Source of the DNA: Clostridiales bacterium
GTDB lineage: Bacteria > Bacillota > Clostridia > Lachnospirales > Lachnospiraceae
Length of the DNA: 52,387 nucleotides
Direction of reading: 5' to 3'
Assembly: GCA_021204045.1 (NCBI GenBank)
Contig: JAJQAA010000011.1
Coordinates: forward strand, 1-52,387
Positions 36,327-45,503 of the stretch are shown one piece after another; the first letter of the stretch is position 1, and each line of letters opens with the position of its first letter. The notes beneath the pieces are model-generated. The model was not told the DNA's origin. It did not search any database and was given only the letters and a program-made list of their open reading frames with translations. Made by a program: the position numbers and the translations under genes.

Positions 36327-37750
36327 CGGACTGGCTGTACTGGGTGGACGATTTGCTGTGGGGCACCCCGATGATTGTGATTCTGGTGGGTCTGGGGATC
36401 CTGCTCTCTATCCGTTTTGGTTTTCGTTATCAGAGAAAGATTATCTTCAATTTTAAAAACACATACGCCAAAATCGGCGATAAGGGCGAGGGTAACGGTA
36501 CGATTTCCGGATTCAAAGCTGCATGTACGGCGCTTGCCAATACGGTGGGTACCGGCAATATCTCCGGCGTCGCGACGGCGATCGTCAGCGGCGGACCCGG
36601 CGCGCTGGTCTGGATGTGGTTTTCCGCCTTTTTCGGTATGTCTACAAAAGCCTGCGAGATCATTCTGGGTCAGCGTTACCGGGAACATTACAGCAAATCC
36701 ATGGATGAGTATGTATGCGATCGCTCGTTTGTGCTGAAAAACGCGTTTGGTATGAAGAGAGGCGCTGTGGCACTGGCGGTATTCTGCTTCCTTCTGGGGC
36801 CCTGGACCTGCTGTGTGCAGACGGAAGCTGTGACCAGCTCGATCAGCGAGGCCTTCGGCGTTCCCACGATTATAACGGTCGCGGTCATCAGCGTTACCTG
36901 CCTTGTGACAATCTGGGGCGGCCTGAAACGTATTTCCGGGGTCATGTCCACTGCGGTTCCCATTATGGCCGTGCTGTACATTATTATGGGCCTGGGTGTA
37001 GTGATTCTCAATATTCAGGCGGTTCCTGGGGTGATCGCGCTCATTTTCCGAAGCACCTTTTCTCCCACGGCAGCCATTGGCGGTTTTGCCGGCGCGACCG
37101 TCCGTGAGGCGATCAAATATGGCGTTGCCCGCGGCATTTATTCAAATGACGCAGGCACCGGTTATGGCATGATCGCCCACGCGTCCGCCATCACCGACCA
37201 TCCGGTCCGGCAGTCGCTGTGGGGCTGGGGCGAGATCTTTATTGATACCATCATTATCTGCTCCATCACTGCGTTTACGATTATCATTACCGGATCCTAT
37301 TATTCCTCGGACGCCACTTCCGGGGCGCTGACGACCATCGCGTTCACCAACGCATACGGCTCGATCGGCGGCAAGCTTACGGCGATCGCCATTGCGGTGT
37401 TTGCCTGGACAACGATTATCGGGATGTATTACACCTGCGAGAAGTCTGTGAACTATGCATTCGGCGATATGGAGAGGAACCGGAAGCTGATGCCCGTTTA
37501 TATGCTCTATTATATGGTTCCCTGCGTATTGCTTTACAACATTGAGGCCGATATTCTCTGGGCGTTCACGGATATCCTTTCCGCGGCGTATGTTGCAATT
37601 ACGGTCGTGTTTATCATTGCGAAGCATAAAGAGATATTCCGTCTGTTCGATGATTTCTGGAAGCGGTATGAGCCGGCAAGAGAGCGCGGCGAGAATCCTC
37701 CCTATGTGACCTTTGACTGCGCAAATGAGAAAGGGTTCATTGAAAAATAG
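36314..37750 (+). CDS. sodium:amino acid symporter, AGCS family
   Basis: Imports a neutral amino acid (alanine or glycine in characterised members) with Na+. The 478-residue product has about ten membrane segments and AGCS signatures ALANTVGTGNISGVATAI near 73-90, GGPGALVWMW, and SNDAGTGYGMIAHASA near 276-291. The stop is TAG. It is the last gene of the transporter-mmuM operon and faces mgsA. Confidence 0.93.
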   Translation: MQALTDWLYWVDDLLWGTPMIVILVGLGILLSIRFGFRYQRKIIFNFKNTYAKIGDKGEGNGTISGFKAACTALANTVGTGNISGVATAIVSGGPGALVWMWFSAFFGMSTKACEIILGQRYREHYSKSMDEYVCDRSFVLKNAFGMKRGAVALAVFCFLLGPWTCCVQTEAVTSSISEAFGVPTIITVAVISVTCLVTIWGGLKRISGVMSTAVPIMAVLYIIMGLGVVILNIQAVPGVIALIFRSTFSPTAAIGGFAGATVREAIKYGVARGIYSNDAGTGYGMIAHASAITDHPVRQSLWGWGEIFIDTIIICSITAFTIIITGSYYSSDATSGALTTIAFTNAYGSIGGKLTAIAIAVFAWTTIIGMYYTCEKSVNYAFGDMERNRKLMPVYMLYYMVPCVLLYNIEADILWAFTDILSAAYVAITVVFIIAKHKEIFRLFDDFWKRYEPARERGENPPYVTFDCANEKGFIEK

Positions 37751-37770
37751 ACCGTTTCCCGTTATAAGGT

Positions 37771-37800
37771 AATCGCTCAGCCTGAGGATTCTGTTATTTT
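37771..37800. terminator. weak hairpin between the symporter and mgsA
   Basis: AATCGCTC (37771-37778) and GAGGATT (37784-37790) can pair around a small loop; GTTATTTTTT follows on the plus strand. It could serve the plus-strand operon. It partly overlaps the end of the minus-strand mgsA remnant. Confidence 0.4.
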
Positions 37801-38267
37801 TTATCCAGCTGCTTTGCCCGGTTTTCAATATTTTTCCGGAAATTTATGATTTCGTGGTTGTATTCCTGGTCCATGTAAGGAGAAGTGATCAGGAAATCCG
37901 CGCTGGCCTTATTGTTGGCGATGGGGATATCATATACCTGGGAAATCCTCAGCAGCGCCTTGACGTCCGGGTCGTGGGGCTGAGCCTCCAGCGGGTCGGA
38001 GAAAAAGATAATGATATCGATTTTTCCTTCCACGACACGGGCGCCGACCTATTGATCGCCGCCAAGCGGACCGCTGTTAAATCCCTTTACCGGCAACTCG
38101 GTCGCTTCGGTGATCATGCGGGCGGTTGTTCCCGTCCCGCACAGGAAGTGCTTTGCCAGTATTTCTTTATTTTCTTTACACCATTTGATTAATTCTTTCT
38201 TTTTGCCATCATGGGCAATCAATGCAATATTTTTCTGTTTTCTGATTGTCAATGTTAATTTATCCAT
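37794..38267 (-). pseudogene. mgsA: methylglyoxal synthase gene interrupted by one amber codon
   Basis: The enzyme turns dihydroxyacetone phosphate into methylglyoxal. Read through, the frame gives 157 codons that follow E. coli MgsA from KNIALIAHD to [17 protein letters not shown] holds catalytic D71. Codon 73, normally the second Gln of GGDQQ, is TAG (38051-38049). After it [16 protein letters not shown] and [12 protein letters not shown] resume in the same frame. No indels are seen and the ribosome site AGGAGAT is intact. Either a recent nonsense mutation, a sequencing error, or read-through; the cas6e and AGCS genes use TAG as an ordinary stop, which argues against suppression. Confidence 0.88.
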
Positions 38268-38438
38268 AAATTTATATCTCCTGTTCTGTTTTCAAAGCTC
38301 AGTAATGGAATGTTTTTTGCTGTACAGGAAGCGGTTTCCTGTATATTCACGACACTATAAGGGGAAATTGTGTCTTTTCTGTGTTCAAAAAATAAAAATC
38401 CGGTAAAATGACAGCCGCAGGAAGTGCCCTTGAAGTGC

Positions 38439-38467
38439 TTGAAGAAGGAGAATTTTGATAGTATAAT
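38439..38467 (+). promoter_or_regulatory. pgi promoter
   Basis: TTGAAG at 38439-38444, 17 bases, TATAAT at 38462-38467. A second TTGAAG lies at 38430. The leader to ATG 38548 is about 75 bases. The remaining intergenic DNA from 38268 holds no gene. Confidence 0.75.
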
Positions 38468-38547
38468 GATGGTAACGCTTCAAGCGCGGCGGATCAAAAC
38501 AGCAGGACTGCCGCGGGAAATCAAACAGAAAGCAGGAGGAGATTACG

Positions 38548-40128
38548 ATGGTTAACTGGAACAATCTGGATACGCTTGCGTCTTATCAGGAGCTTTTAAA
38601 GGCGGAGCGCGTGGATCTGAAGGCAGTCATGTCCGGAGAGAACGGCGCAGAGCGCGTGAAGCGCTACAGCGTTCCGATGGCGGAAGGTATGGTTTATAAT
38701 TACGCGGCGAAAGCGGTGGACGATGCGGTTCTGGAGAAGCTCGGGAAGCTGGCCGAGGAGGCGCAGCTTGCGGAGAAGTTTGAAGAGCTTTACAATGGCG
38801 CGGTGATCAATACCGGCGAGAAGCGGCTTGTGCTCCACCATCTGACGCGCGGCCAGCTTGGAAAAACGGTTGAGGCCGATGGCGTGGATAAGCGTGCGTT
38901 TTATGTGGCGCAGCAGCAGAAGATCGCGGAGTTCGCGGGCAAGGTACACGCGGGAAAGATCACGAACGCGGCGGGCGAGCGGTTTACGACAGTCGTGCAG
39001 ATCGGCATCGGTGGCAGCGATCTGGGACCGCGCGCGATTTACCTGGCTCTGGAGAACTGGGCGAGAAAGCACGATACATTGAAGATGGAAGCGAAATTTA
39101 TCAGCAACGTGGATCCGGACGACGCGGCGGCGGTCCTGAATTCCATCGACGTGGCGCATTCGATTTTTGTGCTTGTCTCGAAATCCGGCACCACGCTAGA
39201 GACTCTGACCAATGAGTCCTTTGTGAAGGACGCGCTGAAAAACGCGGGACTGGATGCATCCAGGCATATGGTCGCGGTGACGAGCGAGACCTCTCCGCTG
39301 GCAAAGAGCGCGGATTATCTGGAAGCGTTCTTTATGGATGATTATATTGGCGGGCGTTATTCTTCCAGCTCCGCGGTCGGCGGCGCGGTACTCTCCCTGG
39401 CGTTTGGCCCGGAGGTGTTCGCGCAGTTCCTTGAGGGCGCGGCCGAGGAAGACAAGCTGGCCATGAATAAGGATATGTTGCAGAACCCGGCGATGCTGGA
39501 CGCGCTGATCGGCGTCTATGAGCGCAACGTGCTTGACTATCCAAGCACGGCGGTGCTTCCGTATTCGCAGGCGCTCAGCCGTTTCCCGGCTCATCTGCAG
39601 CAGCTGGATATGGAGTCCAACGGCAAGAGCGTCAATCGTTTTGGCGAGCGTGTGGGCTATCAGACCGGCCCGGTAATCTTTGGCGAACCGGGGACGAACG
39701 GGCAGCATTCTTTCTATCAGCTGCTTCATCAGGGAACCGCGATTGTTCCGCTGCAGTTTATCGGCTATCGCAACAGCCAGCTGGATACCGACGTGGTGAT
39801 CCAGGGCAGCACGAGCCAGCAGAAGCTGTGCGCAAACGTCGCGGCGCAGATTGTGGCCTTTGCCTGCGGAAAAGAGGACGAGAACCGCAACAAATATTTC
39901 GAGGGCGGCCGTCCGTCGAGCATTATCATCGGCGACCAGGTAAATCCGAAATCGGTCGGAGCGCTGCTGTCTCATTTTGAAAATAAAGTAATGTTCCAGG
40001 GCTTTGTGTGGAACGTAAACAGCTTCGATCAGGAAGGCGTGCAGCTGGGCAAGATTCTGGCAAAGCGCGTACTCGCGCACGAGACGGACGGAGCGCTGAA
40101 GGAGTACAGTGATCTGCTGAACATCTGA
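38548..40128 (+). CDS. pgi: glucose-6-phosphate isomerase
   Basis: Interconverts glucose-6-P and fructose-6-P in glycolysis. The 526-residue SIS-fold product has VVQIGIGGSDLGPRA near 150-164, VSKSGTTLETLTNE near 210-223 and HQGTAIVPLQFIGY near 397-410. GCAGGAGGAG precedes ATG 38548. It is monocistronic, ended by a strong hairpin at 40220. Confidence 0.95.
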   Translation: MVNWNNLDTLASYQELLKAERVDLKAVMSGENGAERVKRYSVPMAEGMVYNYAAKAVDDAVLEKLGKLAEEAQLAEKFEELYNGAVINTGEKRLVLHHLTRGQLGKTVEADGVDKRAFYVAQQQKIAEFAGKVHAGKITNAAGERFTTVVQIGIGGSDLGPRAIYLALENWARKHDTLKMEAKFISNVDPDDAAAVLNSIDVAHSIFVLVSKSGTTLETLTNESFVKDALKNAGLDASRHMVAVTSETSPLAKSADYLEAFFMDDYIGGRYSSSSAVGGAVLSLAFGPEVFAQFLEGAAEEDKLAMNKDMLQNPAMLDALIGVYERNVLDYPSTAVLPYSQALSRFPAHLQQLDMESNGKSVNRFGERVGYQTGPVIFGEPGTNGQHSFYQLLHQGTAIVPLQFIGYRNSQLDTDVVIQGSTSQQKLCANVAAQIVAFACGKEDENRNKYFEGGRPSSIIIGDQVNPKSVGALLSHFENKVMFQGFVWNVNSFDQEGVQLGKILAKRVLAHETDGALKEYSDLLNI

Positions 40129-40219
40129 TTTGGCCGACAGAAAGTAGAAAGCATGGTGCGTTGTCCGCAAAACGGGTTTTATCCGGCCAGGACAGCACAA
40201 AATTTGAAATGCAGATAAG

Positions 40220-40257
40220 AATCCCGGAATTGCCTGTTTTCAGGTGATTCCGGGATT
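40220..40257 (+). terminator. strong hairpin after pgi
   Basis: A 17-pair stem (40220-40236 with 40241-40257, two G-U) around TTTT. It begins AATCCCGGAAT and ends ATTCCGGGATT. No proper T run follows, so termination efficiency is uncertain. Confidence 0.55.
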
Positions 40258-40284
40258 GTTCCATACAAAGCGGGAGAGTTTGCG

Positions 40285-40779
40285 ATGGTGATTGAATATG
40301 CTAAAAAAGATGACCTTTCAAGAATAATGGAAATATATGCTCACGCCAGACAGTTTATGGCGGCAAACGGCAATCCCAGACAGTGGGGAGCGACGAACTG
40401 GCCGCCGGAAGAATTGATAAAAAAGGATATTCAGTCCGGGAAATGTCATGTATGCAGGGAGAATGGGAATATTGTCGGCGTTTTTTTCTATGATTATGGC
40501 GAACGGATCGAATCGACCTACGATAAAATTGACGGGAAATGGATGGGGAACGGCGCGTATGGTGTCGTCCACCGGATCGCTTCCGACGGTTCACGGAAGG
40601 GCACGGGAGCGTTCTGTATCCGCTGGGCGCTCGCTCAGTGCGGCGACCTGCGCATTGATACCCATGGTGATAATAAGGTTATGCAGAGTCTGCTGGAAAA
40701 ACTGGGATTTTCCTATTGCGGAATCATTTCCGTGAAGGAGGATAACGACCCGAGACTGGCATATGAAAAGGTGTTATAA
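40285..40779 (+). CDS. GNAT-family N-acetyltransferase
   Basis: Transfers acetyl from acetyl-CoA to an amine; the substrate is not evident. The 164-residue product has the GNAT beginning (IEYAKKDDLSRIMEIY), a central VHRIASDGSRKGTGAFCIRW holding the acetyl-CoA loop, and NKVMQSLLEKLGFSYCGII near the end. GGGAGAG precedes ATG 40285. It converges on azlD with a five-base gap. Confidence 0.88.
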   Translation: MVIEYAKKDDLSRIMEIYAHARQFMAANGNPRQWGATNWPPEELIKKDIQSGKCHVCRENGNIVGVFFYDYGERIESTYDKIDGKWMGNGAYGVVHRIASDGSRKGTGAFCIRWALAQCGDLRIDTHGDNKVMQSLLEKLGFSYCGIISVKEDNDPRLAYEKVL

Positions 40780-40784
40780 ACGTG

Positions 40785-41099
40785 TTATGCGAGAAATAAT
40801 TCCAGCAGAAATACGGCCGCGCAGGCTGCCAGAGATACCTGAAGCAGACTTTTGCCTTTGTAGGCCAGAATTGCGGCAGCTATCAGTGCCGCAGCTCCCG
40901 ACCAGATGGAGGCGGTGGCGTGGAGAATGGCCGGAAATGTCATGACCGACAGCGTTACATAAGGAACATAATATAAAAAGGAGCGGATCCAGGTGTTTTT
41001 GATCTCGTGCCGGATCAGCGTCAGGGGCAGCATGCGGATAAGATAGGTCACGGACGCCATGACCAGGATATAAAGCGATATGGTTGTGGAGTCACGCAT
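40785..41099 (-). CDS. azlD: branched-chain amino acid exporter small subunit AzlD
   Basis: A 104-residue membrane protein of four hydrophobic segments with the family pattern TYLIRMLPLTLIR near 18-30 and YVPYVTLSVMTFPA. With AzlC it forms a two-component exporter of branched-chain amino acids. It overlaps azlC by eight bases. Confidence 0.9.
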   Translation of the reverse strand: MRDSTTISLYILVMASVTYLIRMLPLTLIRHEIKNTWIRSFLYYVPYVTLSVMTFPAILHATASIWSGAAALIAAAILAYKGKSLLQVSLAACAAVFLLELFLA

Positions 41100-41808
41100 G
41101 ATCCGTATCCTCCTTTCGCGGGAAAAGAAATGCGGCGGCGCCGGCGATCAGTACTGTCAGGATGATGATGCGAAAGCCTGAGGAAATGCTGCTGAGTACG
41201 GGAAGGTGCTGGAACGCCAGACTGAACAGCATTGCGACCAGGATAACGCCGGCCAGGACGCGGTTTTCGCGCGCGGGCGGGATGACGATGGCGAGGAACA
41301 TCCCGTAGAGAGCTACATTCAGCGCACTCAGAAGACGCGCCGGAAGCAGGTCTCCCGAGAGGGCGCCCAGGAAGGTGCCGAAAACCCAGCCGGGGATGGC
41401 GACGGACATGAGGCCGTAGCTGTAGAAAGGGTCCAGCGTTCCCGGGCGAGATACAGATACGCCGAAAATTTCATCGGTGACGCCATAGGAGACGAAGAGA
41501 CGATGAAAGAGCGGCAGTCGCGGATCCAGCTTCTGGGACAGGGAGCAGGACATCAGACAGTAGCGTAGATTGATCACGAACTGCGTCATGGCCATCTCAA
41601 AAAAGGAGGAACCGGCCTGGATGATCCCGAGGGCGGCAAACTGTCCGGCGCTGGTGATGTTCGCGGCGGACATGATGACGGCCTGCGGTACGGAAAGTCC
41701 CGCACCGGATGCCATAATTCCGAATGTGAAGGATACCGCCAGATATCCGAGCCCGATAGGGACGCCGTCGGCAGCCCCGCGGCGGAATAAAACAAAATGG
41801 TTATTCAT
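41092..41808 (-). CDS. azlC: branched-chain amino acid exporter large subunit AzlC
   Basis: The 238-residue protein has AzlC features: GAADGVPIGLGYLAVSFTFG near the start, SAANITSAGQFAALGII, and FVINLRYCLMSCSLSQKL. About six hydrophobic segments. Its promoter carries a palindrome at 41833-41852. Direction is away from the carbonic anhydrase gene. Confidence 0.92.
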   Translation of the reverse strand: MNNHFVLFRRGAADGVPIGLGYLAVSFTFGIMASGAGLSVPQAVIMSAANITSAGQFAALGIIQAGSSFFEMAMTQFVINLRYCLMSCSLSQKLDPRLPLFHRLFVSYGVTDEIFGVSVSRPGTLDPFYSYGLMSVAIPGWVFGTFLGALSGDLLPARLLSALNVALYGMFLAIVIPPARENRVLAGVILVAMLFSLAFQHLPVLSSISSGFRIIILTVLIAGAAAFLFPRKEDTDHA

Positions 41809-41832
41809 AATATTGTGTGCCTCTGTTAATAA

Positions 41833-41878
41833 AATAAACCTGCGGGTTTATTATATCAGCTTGAACGGACATTGGCCA
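41833..41878 (-). promoter_or_regulatory. azlCD promoter with overlapping palindrome
   Basis: On the minus strand TGGCCA (41878-41873), 17 bases, TATAAT (41855-41850). A perfect palindrome AATAAACC-TGCG-GGTTTATT (41833-41852) overlaps the -10 and the start site, so it may be an operator. Confidence 0.45.
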
Positions 41879-41901
41879 GCCATTTTTCTGGGGTGATAGC
41901 G

Positions 41902-41930
41902 TTTACTTTTTCCTGCTATACCGTTATAAT
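41902..41930 (+). promoter_or_regulatory. carbonic anhydrase promoter
   Basis: TTTACT at 41902-41907, 17 bases, TATAAT at 41925-41930. It is divergent from the azlCD promoter. Confidence 0.65.
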
Positions 41931-41990
41931 TAATACAACAGCTGATGTGTGAGAAAACGGTGCAGAGAATATATTACGGAGGAGAAGCCT

Positions 41991-42629
41991 ATGCGAAAAA
42001 AGTATCATGATATTCTGACGTTCGGTACAGAAACGGTGTTCGGCGAACACAGCGCGATTTGTGAACCGGCCGCGTTTGTGCTGGATTGCCTGGTGCGCGG
42101 CAATCAGGACTACCAGACGACAGAGGAAAATCCTGCGGAGCTGAGCAGCCAGCGGCGGGCGCATACGACGGAACAGGGACAGCGGCCGTGTGCGGTGCTC
42201 ATTTGCTGCGCGGATTCGCGTGTACCGGCGGAACATATTTTTCATGCCGGGATCGGTGAGCTGTTTGTGATCCGCAACGCGGGCAATGTGATCGGGCATT
42301 TTTGCCTGGGCAGCGTGGAGTACGCGGTCGAGCATCTGAATGCGCCGCTGGTGATCGTGATGGGACATACCAATTGCGGTGCTGTCGGAGCTGCATTAAA
42401 ACATGAGATCTGGAAAGGCGGTCTGGCGAAGATCATCGAGGAAGTCGAGGCAGCCATCGGAGACGAGGTTGATCCGCGCAAGGCAGAACGCAAAAATCTG
42501 CTCCACAGCCTGAAGCGGCTGGGAGAGAGCGAGATCCTGCGTGAATTACATAAAGAAGGTCGGGTGGAATTTGCCGCCGCTATTTATGATATCAAAAGCG
42601 GGAATGTAGAGTTCCTTGCAAATGCCTGA
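41991..42629 (+). CDS. beta-class carbonic anhydrase
   Basis: Zinc enzyme interconverting CO2 and bicarbonate. In the 212-residue product the ligands are C73, D75 (with R77 in CADSR), H126 and C129 (MGHTNCGAVGAAL). ATG 41991 follows GGAGGAG; an open frame to 41949 lacks a site. Length and motifs fit the bacterial beta class. Confidence 0.95.
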   Translation: MRKKYHDILTFGTETVFGEHSAICEPAAFVLDCLVRGNQDYQTTEENPAELSSQRRAHTTEQGQRPCAVLICCADSRVPAEHIFHAGIGELFVIRNAGNVIGHFCLGSVEYAVEHLNAPLVIVMGHTNCGAVGAALKHEIWKGGLAKIIEEVEAAIGDEVDPRKAERKNLLHSLKRLGESEILRELHKEGRVEFAAAIYDIKSGNVEFLANA

Positions 42630-42713
42630 ATATCGCCGGGCGCGCCGGCTGTGGTCTGCGTCCGCGAAGCCGCGCAGGCGCGCGGATGAAAGAAAAACAG
42701 TGCCGGAGGACCG

Positions 42714-43715
42714 ATGAAGAATTATATCGTATTTGACCTGGAGTGGAACCAGTGTGCGCGGGGAAAAGCGGAGTCAATCGAGGATTTTCCGTTTGAGATT
42801 ATTGAGATCGGCGCGGTCAGGCTGGACGAGCAGTGCCGCGTGGCGGATGAGTTTCATAAGCTGATTCGTCCGCGGGAATACACGACGATGCATTATATGA
42901 TTTCCGAAGTGACGCACATGAAGATGAAGGAACTTCGTCACGACGGCGAGCGGTTTGAGGATGCGGTACGCGCGTTTTTCGACTGGTGCGGGGAGGATTG
43001 TGTTTTCTGTACCTGGGGTTCCATGGATCTGACGGAACTGCAGCGCAACCTGAAACATTTTCAGGTGCCGAATCCGTTCCCCAGGCCATTGTTTTACTAT
43101 GATGTGCAGAAGCTTTACGGATTGTGTTACAAGGATGGTGCGAAGCCGTCGTTGGACGGCGCGGTTGAGGAGCTGGGGCTTTTGGAAGAACGTCCGTTTC
43201 ATCGAGCGTTAGATGACGCTTACTATACCGGGCGTGTGCTGGCGCGGATGTATGAAGAGCAGGATTGGGAACGGCTGCTGTCATATTGTTCGATCGATTA
43301 TTACCGTCTTCCTGAGACAAAGGAGGAGGAAATATCGATTGTATTTCCCAATTATTCCAAATATGTGTCCCGTATTTTCCCGAACCGGGAGGCAGCGCTG
43401 CAGGAGCGGACCGTAACGAAGATGAACTGCTATGTCTGCGGGCGCAGCCTGCGCAAGAAAGTGCGCTGGTTTTCGCCGAATCAGAGGATTTATTACGCGC
43501 TGGCGGTCTGTCCGGAACATGGCTTCCTTAAAGGGAAGCTGCGTGTCAAGAAGGTAGATGAGGAGCGCGTGTATATCATAAAGACGTTGAAACTGACGGA
43601 TGAGGAGGGGATGGCGAAAATCTCTTCCCGTCTTGAAGATCTGCGAATCCGGCGCGCGGAGCGCAACCGGGCGAAGCGGCGGCGGTCAAGACACGGCGAT
43701 GGGGAACAAAAATAA
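42714..43715 (+). CDS. DEDDh 3'-5' exonuclease with C-terminal zinc-ribbon
   Basis: A DnaQ-fold exonuclease of the ERI1/KapD group, acting on RNA or DNA 3' ends. Seen in 333 residues: D8 and E10 (VFDLEWN), D105 (WGSMDLTELQ), H163 and D168 (FHRALDDAYYTG). After residue 235 comes a CYVCGRSLRKK ... CPEHG module that looks like a zinc ribbon, then a basic tail (RRAERNRAKRRRSRHG) that could bind nucleic acid. CCGGAGG precedes ATG 42714. Confidence 0.9.
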   Translation: MKNYIVFDLEWNQCARGKAESIEDFPFEIIEIGAVRLDEQCRVADEFHKLIRPREYTTMHYMISEVTHMKMKELRHDGERFEDAVRAFFDWCGEDCVFCTWGSMDLTELQRNLKHFQVPNPFPRPLFYYDVQKLYGLCYKDGAKPSLDGAVEELGLLEERPFHRALDDAYYTGRVLARMYEEQDWERLLSYCSIDYYRLPETKEEEISIVFPNYSKYVSRIFPNREAALQERTVTKMNCYVCGRSLRKKVRWFSPNQRIYYALAVCPEHGFLKGKLRVKKVDEERVYIIKTLKLTDEEGMAKISSRLEDLRIRRAERNRAKRRRSRHGDGEQK

Positions 43716-43720
43716 TAAAT

Positions 43721-43753
43721 AAAAATAACAGCCTTTACCCGGCTGTTATTTTT
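43721..43753. terminator. bidirectional terminator
   Basis: AAAAATAACAGCC (43721-43733) and GGCTGTTATTTTT (43741-43753) form a perfect 13-pair stem with A and T runs on both sides. It separates the convergent exonuclease and carboxypeptidase genes. Confidence 0.88.
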
Positions 43754-43773
43754 CAGTGGGATGGTACTTTCAT

Positions 43774-45381
43774 TTAACGTCCTGGACGTTTTTTCCGTGG
43801 GGATGCTGACGCGGAACTGCTCCGCCGCTGCTGGAGCAGCTGGTCGAACTCTTCCTCGGAAACGCCCATGTCGCGCAGCCGCTGCTGGCGGCGGAAATAG
43901 CGGTTTTCACGATCCTCCGCTTCCTTTTGCCTGCGGTAACTGCGGAAAGTAACGGCCGCGAAGAAAGCCGCGGCAAGAACGGCGAGCAGGAGGATGATTT
44001 TCAGCAATGTGCGCAGTATGCCGGAAGTACGGGAAACGTCTGTCGAAGCTGACTCGGTGACAGGCGTTGACGACGCATTGCCGTTCCCGGGATTGGCCGA
44101 CGTATCGGAACTGGAAGTGGTTTCGGTACTGCCGGAAGACAACGATCCGTTCGAACCTTGTGTGTCGGCAGCGATGGCGTTTCCTTGTGCCAGGGCTTCC
44201 TGCGTGTCAGCAACATCAGGAATGGGGACAAATGCCTCCGGGCTGTTCAGATTGACAAGCAGCCAGGTGCTGCCGATATCCCGGTTGCCGTAAGTATAGG
44301 ATATTTGCGCGATTGCGCCGTCCGGGGCGTCATCCTTCTGGTCGTAAGAGATATCGGAGATGATATCATCATAATCGGCTTCTATCGGGAGGGTGACGCG
44401 GCAGTCCTGCTGCAGCTCGAGCACGGACAGATCTGTGGTGGGAAGCCCGGCGATCGTCATATCGTTTTCGATTGAGGTGTAGGTGGTGTCAAAATCGGCC
44501 GCTGGCACGGACTGGAAGTTTTCAAAGCCGAAATCGAGCAGTGCCTTTGTATCGGTATAGTGGGTCTGGTGGCCGTTCAGGATGACGCTGATCAGCTTCA
44601 GACCGTCGCGCTCGGCACAGGTAACCAGCGTGTTGCCTGCCAGTGAGGTGTAGCCCGTCTTGCCACCGATAATGCCGGGATAATAAGAAGATGTGTTTTT
44701 TTTCAGCATGCGGTGGCCGGGATAGATGCGCAGTCCGTCCGGGTTGCGCTTGGTGACCGGCAGGTCATAATACAGCGTGGAATCGATCTCCACAAAGCGT
44801 TCATTTTCAAAGGCGGCCTGGGCGATCAGTGCCATATCGTGGGCGGAGGTATAATGTTCCGGATCGTTGAGACCGCTGGGATTATTAAAATGGGAGTCGA
44901 TGCAGCCGAGAGACTCTGCTTTTTCGTTCATCAGCAGGGCAAAGTCTTCCGTCGTACCGGCGACGTGTTCGGCCAGGGCGTTGGCTGCCTCATTGGCGGA
45001 GCGGAGCAGCATCGCGTAGAGGGAATCGAGCACGGTGAGGCGGTCGCCTTCATCGAGGCCGGCATTGCTGCTGCCGGATTCGACATTGTAAACGGCATTG
45101 TGCGAGTAGGTGACGACTTCATCGGGTTCGCAGGTTTCAATCACAATCAGAGCCGTCAGGATCTTGGTGATACTGGCGGGGAAATATGCGGTATGAATGT
45201 TTTTTCCGGCGAGAATAACGCCGGTATTGGCGTCTATGACGATACCGCCTTCGGCTTCAATGCTTACGCCCTCGGGCCAGTATGGCGCGGCCTGTACGGT
45301 CTGTGCGGGCAGGCCGGCGAAAAGCGTCAGGCACAGGAGGAAAGCGAAAAACCGCCGCAGCGGATAATAACGAATGTTCAT
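43774..45381 (-). CDS. serine-type D-alanyl-D-alanine carboxypeptidase (low-mass PBP)
   Basis: Trims the terminal D-Ala of peptidoglycan stem peptides outside the membrane. The 535-residue product, from the ATG preceded by GGAG, has a signal peptide cut near VQA-AP, S70-ITK-K73, SAN at 128-130 and KTG at 241-243 (GGKTGYTS). A Ser/Thr-rich linker (about 430-470) leads to a C-terminal membrane helix (LLKIILLLAVLAAAFFAAV) and a basic cytoplasmic tail. A true membrane helix replaces the amphipathic anchor of E. coli PBP5. An upstream in-frame start at 45444 has no ribosome site. Confidence 0.94.
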   Translation of the reverse strand: MNIRYYPLRRFFAFLLCLTLFAGLPAQTVQAAPYWPEGVSIEAEGGIVIDANTGVILAGKNIHTAYFPASITKILTALIVIETCEPDEVVTYSHNAVYNVESGSSNAGLDEGDRLTVLDSLYAMLLRSANEAANALAEHVAGTTEDFALLMNEKAESLGCIDSHFNNPSGLNDPEHYTSAHDMALIAQAAFENERFVEIDSTLYYDLPVTKRNPDGLRIYPGHRMLKKNTSSYYPGIIGGKTGYTSLAGNTLVTCAERDGLKLISVILNGHQTHYTDTKALLDFGFENFQSVPAADFDTTYTSIENDMTIAGLPTTDLSVLELQQDCRVTLPIEADYDDIISDISYDQKDDAPDGAIAQISYTYGNRDIGSTWLLVNLNSPEAFVPIPDVADTQEALAQGNAIAADTQGSNGSLSSGSTETTSSSDTSANPGNGNASSTPVTESASTDVSRTSGILRTLLKIILLLAVLAAAFFAAVTFRSYRRQKEAEDRENRYFRRQQRLRDMGVSEEEFDQLLQQRRSSSASASPRKKRPGR

Positions 45382-45503
45382 GAACATCTCCATTTGTTTG
45401 AATTTGGACTCCATTATCACAGTATAAGGGAAAATTCCGGACAAGTAAAGGAAAATGTTACAGGAATATTACACAGCGAATATTACACAGAAAGGAACGG
45501 AAT

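Noticed and set aside
37854-38192. 112-codon plus-strand ORF opposite mgsA
   Set aside because: The minus-strand frame matches methylglyoxal synthase throughout, apart from one stop codon.
39196-40200. 334-codon minus-strand ORF opposite pgi
   Set aside because: Shadow of glucose-6-phosphate isomerase, no ribosome site or recognisable motif.
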